58,440 nucleotides of DNA from Clostridia bacterium (GCA_016292635.1 JAEDIC010000012.1:1-58440), one strand, 5' to 3'; positions 1-8,474 are shown, counted from the first letter of the stretch. Notes: generated by a model from the letters alone, not told the origin. Numbers and translations are program-made.

Positions 1-2
1 GC

Positions 3-107
3 TGCGGCGGCATTGAAAATGCGGTAAAACAGGCCCTTATGCAAAGCGGAAAATTCATACCCTGGCAGGTGGTTACCATATCTACCGATGGCAGGATAAT
101 TGAATAA
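3..107 (+). CDS. C-terminal end of an unidentified protein (partial)
   Basis: An open frame enters from the left edge and ends at a TAA at 105-107, giving 34 visible residues that finish ...WQVVTISTDGRIIE. The frame is the only one of the three plus-strand frames that stays open here, and it is followed by a convergent terminator hairpin, so a gene end is plausible. I do not recognise the family from this tail and assign no function. Confidence 0.5.
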   Translation, partial: CGGIENAVKQALMQSGKFIPWQVVTISTDGRIIE

Positions 108-144
108 CGGAAGCCGAAAGGAACTGGCTGACCCAATAAAGCAT

Positions 145-179
145 GGCGGTATTGAGGGAGAAAACCCATCAATACCGCC
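145..179. terminator. bidirectional terminator between convergent genes
   Basis: An 11-bp perfect inverted repeat (GGCGGTATTGA at 145-155, TCAATACCGCC at 169-179) with a 13-nt loop lies between the stop of the left-edge gene (107) and the stop of the minus-strand Asn/Gln-rich gene (204). It is followed on the plus strand by TTTGCTTGC and on the minus strand by a T-rich stretch, so it can serve both genes. Confidence 0.7.
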
Positions 180-203
180 TTTGCTTGCTAAGCGCAGTGT
201 CGG

Positions 204-383
204 TTAGCGGTAATTCTGATTGTTCTGGCTGTTGCGGTTGTTCTGCTGGTTCTGCCGGTTCTGTTGATTCTGGTTGTTGCGGTTTTTCTGCTGATTCTGG
301 TTGCAGCGGTTGTTCTGCTGGTTCTGGCGGTTCTGGTCGTTGCAGTTAAACTGGGGATTCTGGTTGTTCTGATTGAAGCTCAT
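204..383 (-). CDS. small Asn/Gln-rich low-complexity protein
   Basis: This 59-residue protein is made almost entirely of Asn and Gln with interspersed Arg, plus two Cys (residues 14 and 27), one Lys and one C-terminal Tyr. It begins MSFNQNNQNPQ and contains an internal repeat: NRQNQQNNR at residues 18-26 recurs at 42-50, a 24-residue period. The start is set by a strong ribosome binding site (AGGAGGG ending at 391, followed by AAACCC and ATG). Upstream is a sigma-G-like promoter (412-442), suggesting forespore expression; downstream is a shared terminator. There is no signal peptide or membrane segment. I know no named family; a spore coat/core structural or RNA-binding role is inference from composition and promoter only. 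The opposite strand reads as spurious Gly/Ser/Cys-rich or hydrophobic frames. Confidence 0.75.
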   Translation of the reverse strand: MSFNQNNQNPQFNCNDQNRQNQQNNRCNQNQQKNRNNQNQQNRQNQQNNRNSQNNQNYR

Positions 384-411
384 GGGTTTCCCTCCTGGTT
401 AGTTTTATGGA

Positions 412-442
412 TAGTTTGTCTGTATTTAAGGAAAGCTATTCA
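412..442 (-). promoter_or_regulatory. sigma-G-like forespore promoter
   Basis: On the minus strand TGAATA (437-442) is followed after 18 nt by CAAACTA (412-418). The Bacillus sigma-G consensus is TGAATA, 17-18 nt, CATACTA, so only one base of the -10 deviates. The predicted transcript start near 405 leaves room for the ribosome binding site at 391-397 and the ATG at 383. Confidence 0.5.
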
Positions 443-470
443 TGTAAATATTCAGAAAGGGAGCGTAAGG

Positions 471-1610
471 ATGCTTTTAATAAAAAACGGACTGCTTTAT
501 ACCATGGAGAAAGATGCTCCAATACAGGCTGATCTGCTGATAAATAATGGAAAAATCAAAAGCGTTGGAAAAGGAATGCAGCCACCTGCAAATGCAGAAG
601 TTTTTGATGCGGCGGGGCTGAATGTGTACCCCGGATTTATAGATGCTCACAGCCACATCGGCATATCCGAGGAAAAGAAAACCGCGCAGGGCGACAGGTG
701 CAATGAGGGTACAAACCCCATCACGCCCTGCATGAGGGCTATTGACGCAATAAATCCCATGGACAGCGCTTTTCATAATGCGCTTGCCGCAGGTATTACG
801 GGGGTAATGGTGGGGCCGGGCAGTTCCAATCCCATCGGCGGCCAGTTTGCGTTCATCAAAACCGATGGAAGGCGGATTGATGATATGGTAGTGCTCTCGC
901 CTGCGGCGATCAAGGTTGCATTTGGGGAAAACCCCATGAACTGCTACGGGATAAACGGCAACATACCTTCCACCCGAATGGGTATAGCATCCCTTATACG
1001 GGAGGAACTGGATCTTGCAAGACAGTATTTTGATGGCAATAATTCCGGCGAGTTTGGCATGGAGTGCTATCGGGAACTGTTTGAACGGAAGATACCCCTT
1101 AAGGCGCATGTGCATCGAGCGGACGATATTTTCACCGCCATGCGTATAGCTGATGAATTTGGCCTTGATATTACGTTGGATCACTGTACAGAGGGCCATC
1201 TTATAGCCGAGGAGATAGCCGCAAGTGGGTATCCAGCCATTGTGGGACCGTCACTGGCCTCCCGCAGCAAGGATGAGGTAAGTTTGTCTGATTTTAAGAC
1301 CCCCGGCATACTGCAAAAGGCGGGGGTAAGGGTGGCGATTACCACAGACCATCCCGTATCATGCATACAATATCTGCCCCTGTGCGCAGGCATTGCTGCA
1401 AAGGAGGGAATGGGTGAATATGGCGCTCTCAGGGCCATAACCATAGACGCGGCCCGGATATGCCGGGTGGATCATCGCCTCGGCAGCCTTAAGGAGGGCA
1501 AGGACGCGGACATTGTTATATACCGCGGAAACCCGCTGGAGATCGCATCATCGGTGGCGGCAACACTAATAAACGGTAATATAGTATGGCATGGGAATAA
1601 CGGGAGGTGA
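471..1610 (+). CDS. metal-dependent amidohydrolase (imidazolonepropionase-like)
   Basis: A 379-residue cytosolic member of the amidohydrolase superfamily (TIM-barrel metal hydrolases acting on cyclic amides or related C-N bonds). Visible landmarks are the composite N- and C-terminal beta domain, the first metal motif HSH (H60, H62 in GFIDAHSHIG), the KAHVH stretch at 211-215, DHCTEGH from residue 237, and the catalytic TTDH aspartate D293. ATG at 471 is chosen because AAAGGGAG lies just upstream and the family starts LLIKNGLLYT; the longer frame from 264 runs antisense through the Asn/Gln gene and codes only artificial hydrophobic residues. The stop is 4 nt before the next start, so it is probably co-transcribed with the YyaL-like gene. 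The substrate cannot be told. Confidence 0.93.
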   Translation: MLLIKNGLLYTMEKDAPIQADLLINNGKIKSVGKGMQPPANAEVFDAAGLNVYPGFIDAHSHIGISEEKKTAQGDRCNEGTNPITPCMRAIDAINPMDSAFHNALAAGITGVMVGPGSSNPIGGQFAFIKTDGRRIDDMVVLSPAAIKVAFGENPMNCYGINGNIPSTRMGIASLIREELDLARQYFDGNNSGEFGMECYRELFERKIPLKAHVHRADDIFTAMRIADEFGLDITLDHCTEGHLIAEEIAASGYPAIVGPSLASRSKDEVSLSDFKTPGILQKAGVRVAITTDHPVSCIQYLPLCAGIAAKEGMGEYGALRAITIDAARICRVDHRLGSLKEGKDADIVIYRGNPLEIASSVAATLINGNIVWHGNNGR

Positions 1611-1614
1611 AAAT

Positions 1615-3579
1615 ATGGAAAAAAGAAAGAATCGCCTGCAGTACGAGACCAGCCCGTATCTGCTTCAGCATGCGGAAAACCCCGTGGAGTGGTATCCGTG
1701 GTGTGATGAGGCTTTCATCCGGGCAAAGAAGGAGGATAAGCCGGTATTTTTGAGCATTGGATACAGCACCTGCCACTGGTGTCATGTTATGGCACATGAA
1801 AGCTTTGAGGATGAGGACATCGCAGAACTGCTGAACCGGTATTTTATCTGCATAAAGGTGGATAAGGAGGAAAGACCGGACATAGACAGCATTTATATGA
1901 GCGTATGTCAGGCTTTTACCGGGAGCGGCGGCTGGCCCACCAGCATCTTCATGACCCCGGAACAGCTGCCCTTTTTTGCGGGAACTTATTTTCCAAAGCG
2001 GAGCCGCCGGGGCATTGCGGGGTTTTATGAACTGTTGACGGCGATACGCAATAAATGGGAGACAGACCGGGAGGATTTGCTGGAGTGGGCGGATGTTGTG
2101 ATGCTTCATCTTTCCAGGGAACAGAAGACAGCCAGGGGTACGGATGATTCGCTGACGGATTCTGCGGTCAGTATGTTTATCCGGGCGTATGACAGGGATA
2201 ACGGCGGCTTCGGCACGGCGCCAAAGTTCCCAACCCCACATAATCTGCTGTTTTTATTGAGCTGCTATCGTCGTTATCGTGATGAAAAGTGTCTCCATAT
2301 GGCGGAGCATACCCTCATGCAGATATATCGGGGCGGATTGTTTGACCATATTGGCGGAGGATTCAGCCGGTATTCCACGGATGAGATGTTCCTCGTGCCC
2401 CATTTTGAGAAGATGCTCTATGACAACGCCATGCTGATGCTAGTCTACTGCGAGGCGCATTTCGCAACAAAGGATAATGAAATGGCGGAGCTGTGCCTAA
2501 AAATTGCCGAGAGGACGGCAGAATACATCCTTAGGGAAATGACTTCCCCCGAGGGCGGGTTTTACAGCGCCCAGGATGCGGACAGCGAAGGAGAAGAGGG
2601 CAGGTATTATGTATTCGCGCCGGAGGAGATAAGAAAAATACTGGGAGAAAAGGATGGAGAAAGCTTTTGCCGTCATTTCGATATTACCCGCCACGGCAAT
2701 TTTGAAGGAAAAAATATTCCCAACCTGCTGAACAGCGACCCCTTTGACGCTTCATTTGATGAGAATTATCCAAAGCTGTATCAATATCGCAAGGATCGCT
2801 ATGGGCTGCATATGGATAAAAAGATACTTACGGCGTGGAATTCCCTGATGATAGCAGCCATGTGCGCATTGTACAGGGCGAGCGGAAAGAAACAGTATTT
2901 TTATGCGGCCCAAAATGCGGATAGGTTTATCGAGGAAAAGCTCTGGGATGGCCAATCACTTTATGTCAGCTTTGCGGGGGACAGGCGGGGAACCAATGGA
3001 TTTTTGGATGATTATGCCGCGTATTGCTTTGCGAAGCTTGCGTTGTACCGGGCAACCCTTAAGGCGGAATACCTTCAAAGCGCGGAAAAACTCTGCGAAA
3101 AGGTATTGAAGGACTTTTCGGATAACGCTTGCGGCGGTTTTTATTTTTCCGGAAGGGACAACGAAAAACTTATCCTCAGGCCCAAGGAGGCCTACGATGG
3201 AGCAATGCCCAGCGGGAATTCCCTTATGGCGTGGAATCTTGTAAAGCTGTATCAGCTTACGGGCAACGATGAGTACAAAGTTCGGGCGCAAAGCCAGCTG
3301 GATTATCTTTCTTCAGAAGCGGCGTCATATCCCATGGGCCACAGTATGTTCCTCAGGACGCTTGTGGAGTTTACGAATCCACCGGTGAGCGTGAAGGCGG
3401 TGTCCAACAACCGTGAACGTCTGGACGAATTGATATTCAGGTTTCCATTTGACGCGGATATAACGCTGAACCCGCCATCGGGAAAATATCCTCTTAAGGA
3501 TGGCGAAATGACTTTTTATATATGTGATGAGCGGGGCTGCCATGCGCCGGTGAATGACCCCGGCGAGGTGCTGGGATAA
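1615..3579 (+). CDS. DUF255 thioredoxin-fold protein, YyaL/SPATA20 family
   Basis: A 654-residue protein. The N-terminal 170 residues form the DUF255 thioredoxin-like domain with a CHWC active-site motif (C53, C56) and the family hallmarks KPVFLSIGYSTCHWCHVM and GGWPTSIFMTP. The rest is an (alpha/alpha)6 barrel of the N-acylglucosamine 2-epimerase/cellobiase-like type (for example GGGFSRYSTD and HFEKMLYDNA). Family members are widespread from bacteria to mammals, but their biochemical role is unsettled. ATG 1615 follows GGGAGGTGA with ideal spacing; an in-frame start at 1591 would overlap the amidohydrolase and lacks a ribosome site. Length is normal. A strong palindromic terminator follows at 3601. 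Confidence 0.95.
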   Translation: MEKRKNRLQYETSPYLLQHAENPVEWYPWCDEAFIRAKKEDKPVFLSIGYSTCHWCHVMAHESFEDEDIAELLNRYFICIKVDKEERPDIDSIYMSVCQAFTGSGGWPTSIFMTPEQLPFFAGTYFPKRSRRGIAGFYELLTAIRNKWETDREDLLEWADVVMLHLSREQKTARGTDDSLTDSAVSMFIRAYDRDNGGFGTAPKFPTPHNLLFLLSCYRRYRDEKCLHMAEHTLMQIYRGGLFDHIGGGFSRYSTDEMFLVPHFEKMLYDNAMLMLVYCEAHFATKDNEMAELCLKIAERTAEYILREMTSPEGGFYSAQDADSEGEEGRYYVFAPEEIRKILGEKDGESFCRHFDITRHGNFEGKNIPNLLNSDPFDASFDENYPKLYQYRKDRYGLHMDKKILTAWNSLMIAAMCALYRASGKKQYFYAAQNADRFIEEKLWDGQSLYVSFAGDRRGTNGFLDDYAAYCFAKLALYRATLKAEYLQSAEKLCEKVLKDFSDNACGGFYFSGRDNEKLILRPKEAYDGAMPSGNSLMAWNLVKLYQLTGNDEYKVRAQSQLDYLSSEAASYPMGHSMFLRTLVEFTNPPVSVKAVSNNRERLDELIFRFPFDADITLNPPSGKYPLKDGEMTFYICDERGCHAPVNDPGEVLG

Positions 3580-3600
3580 AAGAAGAATATTGGCAAGCAC

Positions 3601-3635
3601 AATCAAAACCACCAGTTTAACTGGTGGTTTTGATT
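3601..3635 (+). terminator. terminator hairpin after the YyaL-like gene
   Basis: A 35-nt palindrome with perfect 17-nt arms (AATCAAAACCACCAGTT and its complement) around a single central base. The descending arm ends GGTTTTGATT. It starts 21 nt after the stop codon. Confidence 0.75.
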
Positions 3636-3647
3636 AATAAAAGAACG

Positions 3648-3669
3648 AAGGCGGCCCAAAGGCCGCCTT
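3648..3669 (-). terminator. terminator hairpin after mrp
   Basis: AAGGCGGCC (3648-3656) and GGCCGCCTT (3661-3669) enclose a 4-nt loop. On the minus strand the hairpin is followed by CGTTCTTTTATT, and it lies 16 nt beyond the end of the mrp gene, so it most likely ends that transcript. Confidence 0.7.
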
Positions 3670-3684
3670 TAAAAGCAGGTGCTT

Positions 3685-4509
3685 TCAGAGGGAAAGGATC
3701 TTGTCCACTGCGCCGGAAATGGCAGAGAGGTCTATCTCATCTATGCGGCCCTGGTCGCAGGCTGCGGCAACGGCGGGATCAATGGGCAGAGTGGCCAGAA
3801 GCGGCACGCCGTAGCCCATGGCAATGCTTTCAACGTGGCTTTCGCCAAATACCTTTATCTGCTTGCCGCAATCGGGGCAGACAAAATAGCTCATGTTTTC
3901 CACCACGCCAAGGACGGGTACATTCATAAGCCCGGCCATGCGAACGGCTTTCTCAACCACCATGGAAACAAGGCTCTGGGGAGAAGTGACCACCACTATG
4001 CCGTCCACGGGCAAACTCTGGAATACGGTAAGGGGCACATCGCCGGTTCCCGGAGGCATATCCACAAACATATAGTCCACATCCTGCCATATAACCTCGG
4101 TCCAGAACTGCTTTACCGCGCCGGCAATGACGGGGCCGCGCCATACTACTGGATCGGTATCGGATTCCAGAAGCAGATTTATGGACATTATCTCCACGCC
4201 GCCGCGGCTTACCGCAGGCAGAATATGATCATTTCCGTCGCCCATGGCCTTTTCGGTTATGCCGAATATCTTGGGAATGGAGGGGCCGGTTATATCAGCG
4301 TCCAGAACGGCTGCCTTCTTGCCCCGGGCCGCTACGGCGGAGGCAAGCATGGAGGTGACAAGGGACTTGCCCACGCCGCCTTTGCCGCTTACTACACCAA
4401 TTACCTTGCCAACCCTGCTGAATTCATTAAGGGCTTCTTTGGTGATGGCATTGCGGGAGGAGCAGTCGCTCTGGCTGCAGTTGCTGCAATCGTGATTACA
4501 TTCGCTCAT
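3685..4509 (-). CDS. mrp: Mrp/NBP35-family Fe-S cluster carrier ATPase
   Basis: A 274-residue P-loop ATPase that carries and transfers Fe-S clusters to apo-proteins in the cytosol. The deviant Walker A is SGKGGVGKS (41-49); DADITGPSIP and MPPGTGD are the switch regions; CPDC near residue 213 is the conserved cluster-binding CxxC at the dimer interface. The N-terminus carries four further cysteines (C4, C8, C11, C16), resembling the NBP35-type N-terminal cluster rather than the DUF59 extension of E. coli Mrp. The ATG at 4509 is preceded by AGGAAAGG. It is divergent from the cysteine desulfurase across a 239-bp spacer, a fitting partner since that enzyme supplies the sulfur. Confidence 0.95.
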   Translation of the reverse strand: MSECNHDCSNCSQSDCSSRNAITKEALNEFSRVGKVIGVVSGKGGVGKSLVTSMLASAVAARGKKAAVLDADITGPSIPKIFGITEKAMGDGNDHILPAVSRGGVEIMSINLLLESDTDPVVWRGPVIAGAVKQFWTEVIWQDVDYMFVDMPPGTGDVPLTVFQSLPVDGIVVVTSPQSLVSMVVEKAVRMAGLMNVPVLGVVENMSYFVCPDCGKQIKVFGESHVESIAMGYGVPLLATLPIDPAVAAACDQGRIDEIDLSAISGAVDKILSL

Positions 4510-4702
4510 GATAATCGCCTTTCCTGTTTAAAAAGATTTAGTCGCTATATTGGATTATATTACCCTTTTTCCTATACGTCAAAGGGAAGGGGCAAAAACA
4601 GCCAAATAAGTCCAAATATATAAAATCAGAGGTTAAAAGTTGTCATATTATGTGGTAATATATACCTTGGTATTATACAGATATGAATTAATGGACATAT
4701 AC

Positions 4703-4727
4703 TATAATGCGGGGAAACCCGACTTTT
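4703..4727 (+). promoter_or_regulatory. -10 element and small hairpin before the desulfurase
   Basis: A perfect TATAAT (4703-4708) lies 41 nt before the start codon, immediately followed by a short GNRA-capped hairpin CGGG-GAAA-CCCG (4710-4721) and ACTTTTT. No convincing -35 is seen. The hairpin could attenuate or protect the leader. The rest of the 4510-4748 spacer shows nothing else I can support. Confidence 0.35.
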
Positions 4728-4748
4728 TGACATCTGGAGAATGATATT

Positions 4749-5888
4749 ATGATATATCTGGACAACAGCGCTACCACCCCAACGCTGCCTGCGGCGGCGG
4801 ACAGGGCAAGGCGATATATGACGGAAGAATTCTTTAACCCCGCGGCGGCATATTCTCCCGCCGTAAGGGAGGAGCGTGCGGTAAATACCGCAAGAAAGAC
4901 CATTGCCGGCGTGATAAACGCAAGCGGCGATGAGATAATATTTACCTCCGGAGGCACCGAGAGCAACAATATGGCTATATTCGGCGCCCTTAAGGCCATG
5001 CGGGGACAGGGACGGATAATCGTGGGCGCAACGGAGCATCCCTCGGTATACGAGCCATTCAAAGGCATCGCCTCCCAGTATGACGTTATGGAAGCTCCTG
5101 TGGACAGCATAGGCGCAGTGGATATACAAAAGCTGGAGGAGATGGTTACATCGGATACCCGCTTTGTATCCATAATGCAGGTAAACAATGAGGTGGGCGC
5201 CATAAACGATGCGGAAACAATACGCCGCACCATAAAGAAAAAAGCTCCGGGTGCTCTGCTTCATATGGACGGCGTGCAGGGATTTCTAAAGGTGCCCTTT
5301 GATGCCAGATACTGCGATTTTTACTCCATCAGCGGTCATAAGTTCCATGGGCCCAAGGGCGTGGGCGCTCTGTATGCGAGAAGCGGAGTAAAGTTTGCCG
5401 GCGGACAGATAGGCGGCGGTCAGGAAAAGAACCTTCGAAGCGGCACAACCAACACCCCCGGCATAATGGGCATGGAAGCCGCGGTAAGGGATTACCTTGA
5501 AAACCTCAGCGAATACCGGGCCAGGATGAGAAGCTGCAAGCTGCATCTTGCAGAGATGCTCACATCTTTGCCCGACGTGCTGCTGAACGGCCCTGCCGTG
5601 GAAGCGGGCGCGCCCCATATACTGAATGCTTCATTTCTGGGGGTAAGGGGCGAGGTGCTGCTCCATGCTCTGGAAGAAAAGGAGATATATGTATCAACGG
5701 GCTCAGCCTGCTCCGCTCATAAAAAGGGAAAAAACCGCATACTCAACGCAATGGGTATAACCGGAGAGCGGCAGGAAGGCGCCATACGCTTCAGCTTCAG
5801 CCCCATGAATACCATGGATGAGATGGACAGAACAGCGGAGGTCATTGCCTCCACCATAACCATGCTGAGGCGCTTTAAGAGAAGATAG
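4749..5888 (+). CDS. cysteine desulfurase (NifS/IscS family)
   Basis: A 379-residue PLP enzyme of class V aminotransferase fold that converts cysteine to alanine and a protein-bound persulfide. The N-terminus MIYLDNSATTP is diagnostic; the PLP lysine is K198 in SGHKFHGPKG, and the persulfide cysteine C321 sits in the loop STGSACSAHKKGK. It is followed 70 nt later by thiI, the standard Firmicute pairing in which this desulfurase donates sulfur for tRNA 4-thiouridine; it could also feed Fe-S assembly, since no other desulfurase is visible here. Ribosome site GGAG lies 10-13 nt before the ATG. Confidence 0.95.
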   Translation: MIYLDNSATTPTLPAAADRARRYMTEEFFNPAAAYSPAVREERAVNTARKTIAGVINASGDEIIFTSGGTESNNMAIFGALKAMRGQGRIIVGATEHPSVYEPFKGIASQYDVMEAPVDSIGAVDIQKLEEMVTSDTRFVSIMQVNNEVGAINDAETIRRTIKKKAPGALLHMDGVQGFLKVPFDARYCDFYSISGHKFHGPKGVGALYARSGVKFAGGQIGGGQEKNLRSGTTNTPGIMGMEAAVRDYLENLSEYRARMRSCKLHLAEMLTSLPDVLLNGPAVEAGAPHILNASFLGVRGEVLLHALEEKEIYVSTGSACSAHKKGKNRILNAMGITGERQEGAIRFSFSPMNTMDEMDRTAEVIASTITMLRRFKRR

Positions 5889-5958
5889 GACAAAACAAAA
5901 GGACATACCGTTCCCGCCGCGGATAACGGCGGGGCGGCATTTATGAGAGGAGCATCCA

Positions 5959-7149
5959 ATGGAACAGGTATTGCTTGTACGCTATGGCGAGATACACCTT
6001 AAAGGCCTTAATCGCCCCTATTTCGAGCGTAAGCTTATAGAGGGCATAAAGTGCGCCCTTATAGATATGCAGGCCACCGTGCGCATTGAGCAGGGCCGCA
6101 TATTTATATGGGGAATAACGGAGGAACAGCGGGATGAGGCTGTGGACAGGCTTACCCGTGTATTCGGCATACATTCCATAAGCCCTGCGGTAGCCGTGGA
6201 AAAGGACTGGAACGCCATAGTGGATGCGGTGAAGGGGCTTATGACCCGTACTCTGGGCGATAGGCAAAAGGCCACCTTCAAGTGCTTTTCCCGCCGGGCA
6301 GACAAGCGCTTCCCCCTGAACAGCGAGCAGATAAACCGTGAGCTGGGCCATGAGCTGCTTGCTGCCTTCCCTCAGCTTTCTGTGGATGTGCATGAACCTG
6401 AGATAAAGGTATGCACTGAGATAAGGGAGAAGGCCTATCTTTATTCCGATGAGATAATGGGTGCGGGCGGTATGCCCACCGGCACCGCAGGCCGTGCTGC
6501 GCTGCTTATCTCCGGCGGTATAGACAGCCCGGTAGCCGGTTATCTTATGGCCCGGCGCGGACTTGAACTCTCCGCCGTGCATTTCTTCAGCTATCCCTAT
6601 ACCAGCGAGCGGGCAAAGGACAAGGTGATTGAGCTTGCCCGGCTGGTATCCAGATATTCCGGCCCCGTAAGGCTGCATTTGGTGCCCTTTACCGATATCC
6701 AGCTGGCAATATATGAGCAGTGCCCTCCCAAAGAAACCACGGTGCTTATGCGCAGGCTTATGATGCGCATATCCGAAATGTGGGCCAGAGAGGACGGCGC
6801 ACTTGCCCTTATTACAGGTGAAGCCCTGGGTCAGGTAGCCAGTCAGACTCTTGAAAGCCTCTGCGTTACGGATGATGCGGTATCCATGCCGGTATTTCGC
6901 CCCTTGATAGGCTTTGACAAGGATGATATAGTGGCAATTGCCAAAAAGATAGACACTTTTGAGACTTCCATACTGCCCTATGAGGACTGCTGCACGGTAT
7001 TCGTGCCCCAGCATCCCGTTACCCGACCCAAGGTGGAGGACCTTCGCAAGAGCGAAGCCATGGTGGACTTCAGCGAGATGATCGCCAAGGCCATGGCGGA
7101 TACCGAAACCCTGATAGTGTCTCAAACAGGAGCGGTGGAAAAGAAATAA
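5959..7149 (+). CDS. thiI: tRNA uracil 4-sulfurtransferase ThiI
   Basis: A 396-residue protein that adenylates U8 of tRNA and replaces its oxygen with sulfur to make 4-thiouridine. Order: N-terminal ferredoxin-like domain, THUMP RNA-binding domain (about 60-165), then the PP-loop pyrophosphatase domain with SGGIDSP at 185-191. The conserved EALGQVASQTLESL and CCTVFVPQHP stretches follow. It lacks the C-terminal rhodanese domain of E. coli ThiI, which is normal for Firmicutes, where sulfur comes straight from the adjacent desulfurase. GAGAGGAG precedes the ATG. A GC-rich hairpin (5913-5933) lies in the 70-nt gap from the desulfurase. Confidence 0.97.
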   Translation: MEQVLLVRYGEIHLKGLNRPYFERKLIEGIKCALIDMQATVRIEQGRIFIWGITEEQRDEAVDRLTRVFGIHSISPAVAVEKDWNAIVDAVKGLMTRTLGDRQKATFKCFSRRADKRFPLNSEQINRELGHELLAAFPQLSVDVHEPEIKVCTEIREKAYLYSDEIMGAGGMPTGTAGRAALLISGGIDSPVAGYLMARRGLELSAVHFFSYPYTSERAKDKVIELARLVSRYSGPVRLHLVPFTDIQLAIYEQCPPKETTVLMRRLMMRISEMWAREDGALALITGEALGQVASQTLESLCVTDDAVSMPVFRPLIGFDKDDIVAIAKKIDTFETSILPYEDCCTVFVPQHPVTRPKVEDLRKSEAMVDFSEMIAKAMADTETLIVSQTGAVEKK

Positions 7150-7206
7150 AAAGGCGGAAACCTCAAGTTTCTTAACCTTTTATTTACAGAAGTTACATCA
7201 TGAGGG

Positions 7207-7215
7207 TGGTATAAT
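7207..7215 (+). promoter_or_regulatory. extended -10 promoter of the lipoprotein operon
   Basis: TGGTATAAT is a perfect extended -10 (TGnTATAAT) 33 nt before the lipoprotein start. TTTACA at 7183 is 21 nt upstream, too far for a normal -35, so recognition would rest on the extended -10. Confidence 0.5.
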
Positions 7216-7248
7216 ACCGTTAGCGAAAAATGAAGGGAGGTACCGGGC

Positions 7249-8232
7249 ATGAAGAAAACATATGTTGCGCTGACGCTCTGCATAGCCATGCTCACAACGG
7301 GATGTGGCGCGGCGGCTAAGCCGGCCGCAACGGAAACCGACATGGCCCGGAATGTATCCTCCGATACGCCGGACATAACCGTTGAGCAGGTTATAAACGA
7401 GTACAACTCGGCCCGCAGAGCGGTAAGCGCCGAAGCGGCAGAAAACGATATGTATGCGCCTCTCTCGGTTATGAGCTGCGTTTGTCGGGCGGGCGAAAGC
7501 TATATTGTATTCCCAAAGGTGGAAGGCCAAGCCGGGGATATCATCAATTCCGCCATATGTTCCGCCGTGATAAGCCGTGCGGAACGGCTGGGCATACCGG
7601 TGTTTACCGACTACCGGGTGGAATACAACCGCAACGGCATATTCTCCATACGGATGTTCCTGTATGATATGTACGGCGAACAGGAGGGCTGCATAGACTG
7701 CCTGCCCCTTACCTTTAACGGACTGACAGGAGAAATATGCCGCATAAGCGATTTCTTTGACAGCGAAGATCAAAACTGGCGGGGCAGGATTCCTGACATC
7801 ATAACCGCACAGGCAGCGGATTACGAAATGGTGCTGCTGAGCGATGTTTTGCCCATATCAGACGACAGGCCGTTCTACATTACCGACGAAGCGGTGGTAA
7901 TAATGTACGATCTGTATGAGATCTCCACCTATTCCGCCGGAGAGCCGGAGTTTGAAATACCTGTAAACGACATTGCGGAGTGTCTTGATGAGAGCAGCAT
8001 GCTGAACGCAATGCTTCCGCAGCTCCGGGAGGCCACTGCGCCGGTGAATGATGCAGAGCCATCTCACCTCCAGAATACGCAGGAGACTGAGCTTGCAAAT
8101 CAACCCGAGTCGGAGCAGATGAAGCAGCCGGAACAGGAAACGGAGCCTCAGTCCGGGGAGCAGACGGATGCATTGCCTGATGAGCAGACCGATGAACAGG
8201 AGCCGACTGCCGAAAGGGAGAAAGTACAATGA
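7249..8232 (+). CDS. lipoprotein with DUF3298/RsiV-like domain
   Basis: A 327-residue predicted lipoprotein: lysine-initiated signal peptide with a lipobox-like LTTGC (Cys19), a roughly 190-residue globular region, then an acidic, Glu/Gln/Pro-rich tail from about 270. The centre carries a pattern typical of DUF3298/DUF4163 proteins (YRVEYNRNGIFSIRMFLYD, then LTFNGLTGEICRISDFF), a family that includes the lysozyme-sensing anti-sigma factor RsiV; here there is no N-terminal sigma-binding segment, so it is more likely an extracytoplasmic binding protein. It has its own promoter at 7207 and its stop overlaps the next start (ATGA), so the two are translationally coupled. Confidence 0.75.
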   Translation: MKKTYVALTLCIAMLTTGCGAAAKPAATETDMARNVSSDTPDITVEQVINEYNSARRAVSAEAAENDMYAPLSVMSCVCRAGESYIVFPKVEGQAGDIINSAICSAVISRAERLGIPVFTDYRVEYNRNGIFSIRMFLYDMYGEQEGCIDCLPLTFNGLTGEICRISDFFDSEDQNWRGRIPDIITAQAADYEMVLLSDVLPISDDRPFYITDEAVVIMYDLYEISTYSAGEPEFEIPVNDIAECLDESSMLNAMLPQLREATAPVNDAEPSHLQNTQETELANQPESEQMKQPEQETEPQSGEQTDALPDEQTDEQEPTAEREKVQ

Positions 8233-8474
8233 GATGCAGCTGCAAGGCCTGCGGCACATATATGATACAGAGCGAGAAGGGGCTGCTGAGCGGATGTAAA
8301 TGTCCTGAATGCGGCAATGCGTGCCGGGATTGCATGGGCAGCGTGGAAGCTCCCCTTACCCCGGAGCAGCTTCGGGAAAGATTCACGGGAGCAAACTTTC
8401 AGGCCGCAACGGCCCAGCCGCCGGATCCTCCGGAATGGGCAGAAAGAATAAAAGACTGGCGGAAAATGCTGTAA
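8229..8474 (+). CDS. small zinc-ribbon protein
   Basis: An 81-residue protein with cysteines arranged as zinc knuckles in the first 35 residues (CSCKACG near residue 3 and CKCPECGNACRDC near 24), followed by a Pro/Glu-rich linker and a short helix ending EWAERIKDWRKML. The start codon overlaps the stop of the lipoprotein gene (ATGA), implying coupled translation. No signal peptide is present, so it is probably cytoplasmic although its partner is exported. Function unknown; the nearest guess is a metal-binding or nucleic-acid-binding accessory. Confidence 0.75.
   Translation: MRCSCKACGTYMIQSEKGLLSGCKCPECGNACRDCMGSVEAPLTPEQLRERFTGANFQAATAQPPDPPEWAERIKDWRKML

Noticed and set aside
143..349. Plus-strand frame coding a Gly/Ser/Cys-rich peptide
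   Set aside because: It is the antisense image of the Asn/Gln codon repeats of the minus-strand gene; it has no ribosome site and starts inside the terminator hairpin.
264..470. Hydrophobic 69-residue N-terminal extension of the amidohydrolase, as if a membrane anchor
   Set aside because: The hydrophobic residues come from reading the Asn/Gln gene antisense; the conserved protein and ribosome site begin at 471.
5941..7125. Long minus-strand open frame opposite thiI
   Set aside because: Its His/Tyr/Gly-rich composition is an artefact of the antisense of a biased gene; no start signal and no recognisable domain.
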